Assembly (NCBI GenBank): GCA_013812385.1
Contig: JACCTM010000295.1
Location: forward strand, 1 to 10,592
Direction of reading: 5' to 3'
Source of the DNA: Geodermatophilaceae bacterium
GTDB taxonomy: Bacteria > Actinomycetota > Actinomycetes > Mycobacteriales > Geodermatophilaceae
DNA: 10,592 bases
Below, in pieces: positions 6,424-10,592 of this stretch; the stretch's first letter is position 1; each line of letters starts with the position of its first letter. The position numbers and the translations under genes are program-made. The notes beneath the pieces are model-generated. The model saw only the letters and a program-made list of their open reading frames with translations, was not told where the DNA came from and made no database searches.

Positions 6424-8043
6424 ATGGCAGTCGAGGTCTCCGTCGTCGGGCCGGACGTACCCAGATCGGAGGAGGTGCTCACCCCCGAGGCCCTGGCCTT
6501 TGTCGCCGAGCTCCAACAGCGCTTTGGAGAGCGTCGCGAGCAGCTCCTCACTGCGCGCGCAGTACGGCGTGAACACATTGCGGCCACGGGTCAGCTCGAT
6601 TTCCTGCCCGAGACGACCGACGTACGGGCCGGGAACTGGACGGTTCCAGCGCCGCCCGCGGACCTGACTGATCGTCGCGTCGAGATCACCGGGCCGACCG
6701 AGCCCAAGATGGCGATCAACGCGCTCAACTGTGGTGCGCAAGTCTGGCTGGCCGACCTCGAGGACGCGAATACTCCACACTGGCGCAATGTGGTTGGCGG
6801 ACAAGTGGTTCTGGCCGACGCCGTACGACGGTGCCTGGGCTTCGACACCGCCGACGGGCGCACCTATCGGCTGCGCACGGACCGGCCGCTGCCGGTGATC
6901 GTTCCACGACCACTTGGGTGGCATCTGCCCGAACGGCACCTGCTCGTCGACGGACAATCGTCGGTCGGCGCCCTGGTGGACGCCGGGCTGTACCTCTTCC
7001 ACAATGCCGCCGAGCTGCTCTCGCGGGGCAGTGGGCCCTACTTCTACCTGCCGAAACTGGAGGGCCACCTCGAGGCCCGGCTCTGGGCCGAGGTGTTCAC
7101 TGCGGCCGAGGAATCGCTGGGGATCCCGCACGGCAGCATCCGGGTAACGATGCTGATCGAGACGATCACGGCAGCCTTCGAGATGGAGGAGATGCTCTAC
7201 GAGTTGCGCGACCACGCCACCGGGCTGAACGCGGGACGCTGGGACTACCTGTTCAGCGTGATCAAGAACTTTCGCGACGCCGGCGCATCGTACGTCCTGC
7301 CGGATCGTTCCGCCGTCACGATGGCCGCGCCGATGATGCGCGCATACACCGACCAACTGGTCTCGGTCTGTCACCGGCGCGGAGCCATGGCGATCGGCGG
7401 AATGGCGGCGCTGATCCCGAGCCGCCGCGACCCCGAAGCGAACGAGCGTGCCCTGGCCGGCGTGCGGGCAGACAAGGAACGCGAGGCCGGGGACGGATTC
7501 GATGGCTCCTGGGTGGCCCACCCGGATCTGGTCTCGATCTGCCAGGAGGTGTTCGACGCGCATCTCGACGGCGCCCCCAATCAGCTCACCCGGCTTCGCG
7601 ACGACGTCTCGGTCACTGCCGAGCAGTTGCTGGACGTCGGCTCGGTGCCCGGCAGACGTACCGAGGCCGGTCTGCGAGCCAACATCGAGGTGGCAATCCG
7701 GTATCTCACTGCCTGGCTCGGCGGAAACGGCGCGGTCGGCATCCACGGGTTGATGGAGGATGCGGCGACCGCGGAGATCTCGCGCTCTCAGGTGTGGCAG
7801 TGGATCGCCGCCGGTGTTGACTTGGATGTGGTCGAGTCGGACGCCTCGGATCACCGGGCCGGCGACACGGTGACCCGTGAGCTGGTCAGACGCGTGGCCG
7901 ACGAGGAGCTGACCAAGATCCTGGCCGAACCCGACGTGGACACCGATGCCCTACGCCGGGCGCATGGGCTGTTCGCTGAGGTGGCCCTGGCCGAGGACTT
8001 CCCGGAGTTCCTCACCCTGCCCGCCTACGACCTGATCGATTGA
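6424..8043 (+). CDS. aceB: Malate synthase A (EC 2.3.3.9)
   Basis: The enzyme condenses glyoxylate with acetyl-CoA and water to malate and CoA. From ATG 6424, preceded by a clear GGAGAGG (6410-6416), it has 539 residues, normal for the A isoform and well short of the roughly 720-residue G isoform. The signature RDHATGLNAGRWDYLFSVIK lies at 262-281. R162 (VPRPLGWHL), the metal-type E246 (LIET) and D274, and the catalytic-base region GLMEDAATAEISR (442-454, D446) are all present. A TIM-barrel core and C-terminal helical cap are expected. The frame opens earlier (from 6355), but the extra residues do not resemble the family. It is divergent from the urate operon, and glyoxylate from allantoin or ureidoglycolate breakdown is a likely substrate. 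No isocitrate lyase is nearby, which favours a purine or C2 role over the classic acetate shunt. The DUF6986 gene follows three bases after the stop. Confidence 0.97.
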   Translation: MAVEVSVVGPDVPRSEEVLTPEALAFVAELQQRFGERREQLLTARAVRREHIAATGQLDFLPETTDVRAGNWTVPAPPADLTDRRVEITGPTEPKMAINALNCGAQVWLADLEDANTPHWRNVVGGQVVLADAVRRCLGFDTADGRTYRLRTDRPLPVIVPRPLGWHLPERHLLVDGQSSVGALVDAGLYLFHNAAELLSRGSGPYFYLPKLEGHLEARLWAEVFTAAEESLGIPHGSIRVTMLIETITAAFEMEEMLYELRDHATGLNAGRWDYLFSVIKNFRDAGASYVLPDRSAVTMAAPMMRAYTDQLVSVCHRRGAMAIGGMAALIPSRRDPEANERALAGVRADKEREAGDGFDGSWVAHPDLVSICQEVFDAHLDGAPNQLTRLRDDVSVTAEQLLDVGSVPGRRTEAGLRANIEVAIRYLTAWLGGNGAVGIHGLMEDAATAEISRSQVWQWIAAGVDLDVVESDASDHRAGDTVTRELVRRVADEELTKILAEPDVDTDALRRAHGLFAEVALAEDFPEFLTLPAYDLID

Positions 8044-8046
8044 TCG

Positions 8047-9339
8047 GTGACCGATCCAGGGCTGGGCCCGCGCTCACCTCGGCTGTCGCCGGCCGTCCTC
8101 GCCTCGGTGGAAGATGCGCTGCGGCCGGTCGACCACCGGCGTCAACGCGAATATCCCGGCGACGGCACCAAGCGTCAGCCGATACATACCGTGTACGTGC
8201 CCGTGGACCGCGTCGAGACCGGACTCGCGGCGGCATGGGGTGGCGCGGCACTGGCCGCCTTGGACCAACACGCCGCCGATTCGTCCACCTTGGCCGCCGT
8301 GCTGGGCCTGACGCCGGCGTTGCTGGACGAGGTGTGGCCGCTGGTCCGGTCCAAGCTGGAGCGGGAGCCGATCGAGGACCTCCGAGTCGATGCCGAGGAC
8401 GGCTACCGGGCGGCCCCGGAGGCGGAGGATGCCGACGTCCTGGCTGCCGCCGCGACCGTTGCAGCCGACGTACGGGCCGGCTGTGCTCCGCCGTTCCTCG
8501 GGTTACGAGCCAAGTGCCTGGAGGGACCGGTACGAGCTCGCGGGCTCCGGTCGCTGGACCTGTTCCTCGGTGGGCTGGTCTCCGGGGTTGGCGGCCCGTC
8601 GGGTCTGGACGGGATCGATCTGCGCATCACGCTGCCCAAGATCACCGACGTGGCGCAGGTGGAGGCGATGACCACCGTGCTGCAGAGGCTGGAGTCCGCG
8701 TACGGCTTCCCGGAGGGGCGCCTCGGACTGGAGTTGCAGGTGGAGAGCCCGCAGGCCGTCCTCGGTGCCGACGGCCGCTCACCCGTGGCCCCAATGGTCC
8801 ATGCGGCTGGGTCCCGGTGCCGCGGTCTGCACTACGGCACCTACGATTACAGCGCGTCGTTGGGAATCGCTGCGGCACATCAGGCTTCGGATCATCCTGC
8901 CGCAGATCACGCAAAGTCGACGATGCAGGTCGCGGTCGCCGGCACCCGTGCCGACGCGGTGGACGGGTCGACGAACATCCTGCCGGTCGGCTCGCGCGAT
9001 CAGGTTCATGCCGCGTGGCGGTTGCACGCAGGACTGGTCCGTCGCGCACTGGAACGTGGCTTCTATCAGGGCTGGGATCTCCATCCGGCCCAGCTGGTGA
9101 CCCGGTACGTCGCGACGTACGCCTTCTTCCGCCAGGCCATGCCCGCGGCCGCGACCCGACTCCGAGCCTATGTTGCCCAGGTTGATGGCGGAGTGCTCGA
9201 CGAGCCGGCGACAGCCAAGGCACTCGCCTCGGTGCTGATCCGCGGTCTGGACTGCGGCGCACTGTCGATCACCGAGATCAGCGCGGCGACCGAGTTGGAC
9301 CGCGCCGCCCTGGACATCCTGGCCGGCCGGCCCCTCTGA
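8047..9339 (+). CDS. DUF6986 family protein (HpcH/HpaI aldolase / citrate lyase beta-like)
   Basis: This 430-residue protein is related to the HpcH/HpaI (phosphoenolpyruvate/pyruvate superfamily) TIM-barrel lyases. Recognisable elements are RVDAEDGY (113-120), GLRAKCLEG (152-160), DLRITLPKI (191-199), LELQVESPQAV (228-238, with E233 as likely metal ligand), HYGTYDYS (262-269, D267 as possible second ligand) and GWDLHPAQL (342-350), which resembles the substrate/CoA-end motif of citrate lyase beta-like proteins. The start is GTG 8047, three bases after the malate synthase stop, with no obvious Shine-Dalgarno, so it is probably translated by coupling. The exact reaction is not established to my knowledge. 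A malyl/citramalyl-type lyase or a glyoxylate/2-oxoacid aldolase are the reasonable options given its partner. The gene occurs next to aceB in other actinobacteria as far as I recall. Confidence 0.88.
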   Translation: MTDPGLGPRSPRLSPAVLASVEDALRPVDHRRQREYPGDGTKRQPIHTVYVPVDRVETGLAAAWGGAALAALDQHAADSSTLAAVLGLTPALLDEVWPLVRSKLEREPIEDLRVDAEDGYRAAPEAEDADVLAAAATVAADVRAGCAPPFLGLRAKCLEGPVRARGLRSLDLFLGGLVSGVGGPSGLDGIDLRITLPKITDVAQVEAMTTVLQRLESAYGFPEGRLGLELQVESPQAVLGADGRSPVAPMVHAAGSRCRGLHYGTYDYSASLGIAAAHQASDHPAADHAKSTMQVAVAGTRADAVDGSTNILPVGSRDQVHAAWRLHAGLVRRALERGFYQGWDLHPAQLVTRYVATYAFFRQAMPAAATRLRAYVAQVDGGVLDEPATAKALASVLIRGLDCGALSITEISAATELDRAALDILAGRPL

Positions 9340-9348
9340 GCCCACCTG

Positions 9349-9423
9349 CCCGTGATCTTGACCTTATGGTGGTTTCGGGCCAACTTCCACGGCGTGTCGC
9401 CGCAATAAGGTCAAGATCACGGG
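9349..9423. repeat. Long perfect inverted repeat with structured loop between convergent genes
   Basis: The 19-base arm CCCGTGATCTTGACCTTAT (9349-9367) is perfectly complementary to 9405-9423, enclosing 37 bases. The loop holds two further hairpins: GTGG (9369-9372) with CCAC (9387-9390), and GGCG-TGT-CGCC (9391-9401). On either strand the whole folds as a stem closing a small branched, cloverleaf-like structure. It lies 9 bases beyond the DUF6986 stop and 14 bases short of the PHP gene's stop. It may serve as a bidirectional terminator, although no T-run follows on either side. The size and symmetry also fit a dispersed palindromic (REP/MITE-like) element. I have a faint memory of similar GTGATCTTGA-type palindromes in actinobacteria, which a genome search would settle. 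Confidence 0.75.
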
Positions 9424-9437
9424 GAGTTCCGACCAAC

Positions 9438-10259
9438 TCAGCGGCGCCAGAAGTCGAAGCGGTCCCTACCTGGACGGAAACCCGCGGCCTCGGCAACGTC
9501 CATGGCCACCTCGAAGCCCTCCCCGACTCGGTTGGGCGTATGGGCATCACTGCCGAAGGACACCGCGTCGCCGCCCTCGTCGTGCCACCAGCGCAGAGCC
9601 ACCGCAGAGACCAGCGGACTCGCGGTGTTGATCTCCAGAACCCGACCCGATCCCGCCAAGGCGCGGAAGACCGAGCGGTACTCCCCCTCGACCTTTACGT
9701 CCTCGTACGGACCGGCCGCGCTGGGCCAGAAGCGACGGGGGTAGTCGAAATGTGCCAACACTTCGAAGACGTCGCTGCTCTCGATCATGCGTAGCAGCTC
9801 GGCGCAGTAGTCCCGTACGACGCTGTAGGCCGACTTTCCGGACAGGAACCAGCCGACTCCGACCAGCAGGCCGTCTCGCGGCAATGAGTGCAGCGAGCCG
9901 AGGACCCGATCGAAGGTCGCCTGCTGGAGCAGGTCTGCAACGCTGCCGGAGAACAGGTGTGGCTCACCGGCCTCGATGCCGGACCAGATGCGCAGGTCCC
10001 GGAACCGCTCGCGACACTCCTGGATGGAGGCGCTGTACCCCTCGACGTCCAGCGGCTGGATCCCGCCCCTGGCGCGTGCCTCGGGGACGTCGTTCATGGG
10101 CATGTCGCGTTCGCCCCAAGCGGTGAAGTCGACGTGTTCGGTGAACGCGACGGCGGGAAGCCCCACGGAGACGGCCTGTTCGCATGCCCGGATCATCGAC
10201 GACCGAGACCGGGTGTCCCACGAGAACTGGGTGTGGATGTGGTTGTCGGCCGGCAGCAT
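9438..10259 (-). CDS. PHP-domain phosphoesterase (histidinol-phosphatase-like)
   Basis: This 273-residue protein has the metal-binding motifs of the PHP family in order: DNHIHTQFS (5-13, with H7 and H9), TEHVD (40-44, E41 and H42), GIEAGEP (94-100, E96), H124 in GSLHS, H170 in VLAHFDYP, and GSDAHTPNRVG (236-246, D238 and H240). These make a trinuclear metal site in a TIM-like barrel. HisJ/HisK-type histidinol-phosphate phosphatase is the closest named group, but no histidine genes are nearby, so it may be a generic phosphatase or nucleotide-processing enzyme. An ATG at 10259 follows directly after an in-frame TTG (10262), either of which could be used. A GGTGGA sequence upstream is a weak ribosome site that suits the TTG slightly better. 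It is convergent with DUF6986 and divergent from the helicase gene. Confidence 0.92.
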   Translation of the reverse strand: MLPADNHIHTQFSWDTRSRSSMIRACEQAVSVGLPAVAFTEHVDFTAWGERDMPMNDVPEARARGGIQPLDVEGYSASIQECRERFRDLRIWSGIEAGEPHLFSGSVADLLQQATFDRVLGSLHSLPRDGLLVGVGWFLSGKSAYSVVRDYCAELLRMIESSDVFEVLAHFDYPRRFWPSAAGPYEDVKVEGEYRSVFRALAGSGRVLEINTASPLVSAVALRWWHDEGGDAVSFGSDAHTPNRVGEGFEVAMDVAEAAGFRPGRDRFDFWRR

Positions 10260-10321
10260 CAAGCTCGATTGTCCACCAAGGTCGCCTGTGGACGGGGTGC
10301 GCCACCGTCAGTGCTAGTGCC

Positions 10322-10327
10322 TACTGT
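10322..10327 (+). promoter_or_regulatory. Candidate -10 box of a leaderless helicase transcript
   Basis: TACTGT fits the actinobacterial TAnnnT -10 pattern and ends seven bases before the helicase ATG at 10334. That is the spacing at which transcription would begin on or next to the A of the start codon. No Shine-Dalgarno is seen before the ATG, which supports a leaderless message, common in actinobacteria. No convincing -35 box is visible. The same 74-base gap (10260-10333) must also hold the promoter of the divergent PHP gene. Confidence 0.35.
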
Positions 10328-10333
10328 CGGGCC

Positions 10334-10592
10334 ATGCCTTTTCCGAGTGCGCTCGACCGCGAGCCCAGCACTGCCGGCCCCGGCTTGGTCGACGAAGCCC
10401 TCGCCGTCCTTCGCAAGCTCACCGGCAACCCCGGTGCAGATTTCCGCGAGGGTCAGGATGTCGCCATCGCAGCCCTGGTCGAGGGTCGTCAGCGTGCACT
10501 GGTGGTGCAGCGGACGGGATGGGGCAAGTCCGCCGTCTACTTCGTCGCCACCGCACTGCTGCGCGCTCGAGGCGGTGGCCCCACGCTGCTGG
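10334..10592 (+). CDS. N-terminal part of a RecQ-like ATP-dependent DNA helicase (runs off the right edge)
   Basis: The ATG at 10334 opens a frame that continues to the window edge (86 codons visible). After a variable start (MPFPSALDREPS) comes a helical segment LVDEALAVLRKLTGNPGADFREGQDVAIAALVEG, which contains the Q-motif-like FREGQ typical of RecQ-type superfamily 2 helicases. Then VVQRTGWGKSAVYFVATALL gives the Walker A (motif I) with TGWGKS in place of the common TGxGKS. The Arg-Thr-Gly-Trp-Gly-Lys-Ser form is familiar from an actinobacterial RecQ-family group that is longer than and distinct from E. coli RecQ. Role: ATP-driven DNA unwinding in repair. Later motifs, the zinc and HRDC domains, and any partner genes lie beyond the window, so class and context cannot be settled here. 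Confidence 0.85.
   Translation, partial: MPFPSALDREPSTAGPGLVDEALAVLRKLTGNPGADFREGQDVAIAALVEGRQRALVVQRTGWGKSAVYFVATALLRARGGGPTLL

Noticed and set aside
6367..7854. Upstream extension of the uraD frame across malate synthase on the minus strand (to 665 codons)
   Set aside because: Antisense to the motif-rich malate synthase. Only the last 169 codons match the OHCU decarboxylase family.
9349..9423. Classic intrinsic terminator
   Set aside because: The stem is long and strong, but no T-run follows on either strand and the 37-base loop is large, so it is listed as a structured repeat.
9438..10259. Firm assignment as histidinol phosphatase in histidine biosynthesis
   Set aside because: The PHP motifs are clear, but no his genes are nearby and PHP enzymes have varied substrates, so only the family is claimed.
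10334..10592. Anti-phage defence helicase
   Set aside because: Only the first 86 codons are visible, and the Walker A region fits a housekeeping RecQ-like actinobacterial helicase. There are no neighbouring defence genes in the window.
1..10592. tRNA, rRNA, CRISPR array, insertion sequence or attachment site
   Set aside because: Read on both strands by eye, I saw no cloverleaf with tRNA consensus, no regularly spaced direct repeats and no transposase or integrase coding sequence.

Overview
The window is GC-rich DNA (about two-thirds G+C by eye) with compact, overlapping genes, frequent GTG/TTG starts and little intergenic space. With protein families typical of Actinomycetota (a Cys4-SDR, a DrrAB-like ABC pair, a DUF6986 protein beside malate synthase, an actinobacterial RecQ-like helicase), this points to a high-GC actinobacterium. 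The hexamer CGTACG is much commoner than base composition predicts. I cannot fix genus or family from the sequence alone.

Layout from left to right. (1) At 3-753 on the plus strand lie the 3' end of an unrecognised acidic, helical protein and a decayed gene for a small membrane-anchored PepSY-like protein, apparently broken by an internal deletion and frame change. (2) At 766-2226 (minus) is an unusual short-chain dehydrogenase/reductase with an N-terminal four-cysteine motif, a long insertion and no catalytic tyrosine. (3) At 2470-4525 (minus) is a tightly overlapping ABC ATPase / ABC-2 permease / TetR operon, preceded by a perfect 18-bp inverted repeat at 4537-4577 that is a strong operator candidate. 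(4) At 4617-6366 (minus) is a three-gene urate-degradation operon: OHCU decarboxylase, 5-hydroxyisourate hydrolase and urate oxidase, each overlapping the next by 4 bases. (5) Divergent from it, at 6424-9339 (plus), are malate synthase A and a DUF6986 (HpcH/HpaI aldolase-like) protein. (6) At 9349-9423 a 19-bp perfect inverted repeat with a structured loop sits between convergent genes. (7) At 9438-10259 (minus) is a PHP-family phosphoesterase. (8) At 10334-10592 (plus) is the start of a RecQ-like DNA helicase that runs off the right edge.

Regions 4 and 5 are the functional core. The urate genes convert urate to S-allantoin. Complete allantoin breakdown, whose genes are not in this window, yields glyoxylate, and malate synthase condenses glyoxylate with acetyl-CoA into malate. 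The DUF6986 protein is translationally linked to malate synthase and may act on a related C2/C4 intermediate. The ABC-TetR operon looks like a self-regulated drug or toxic-compound exporter. I did not find a convincing wholly new system. The best leads are the structured intergenic palindrome, the long operator, the atypical Cys4-SDR and the malate synthase/DUF6986 pairing.
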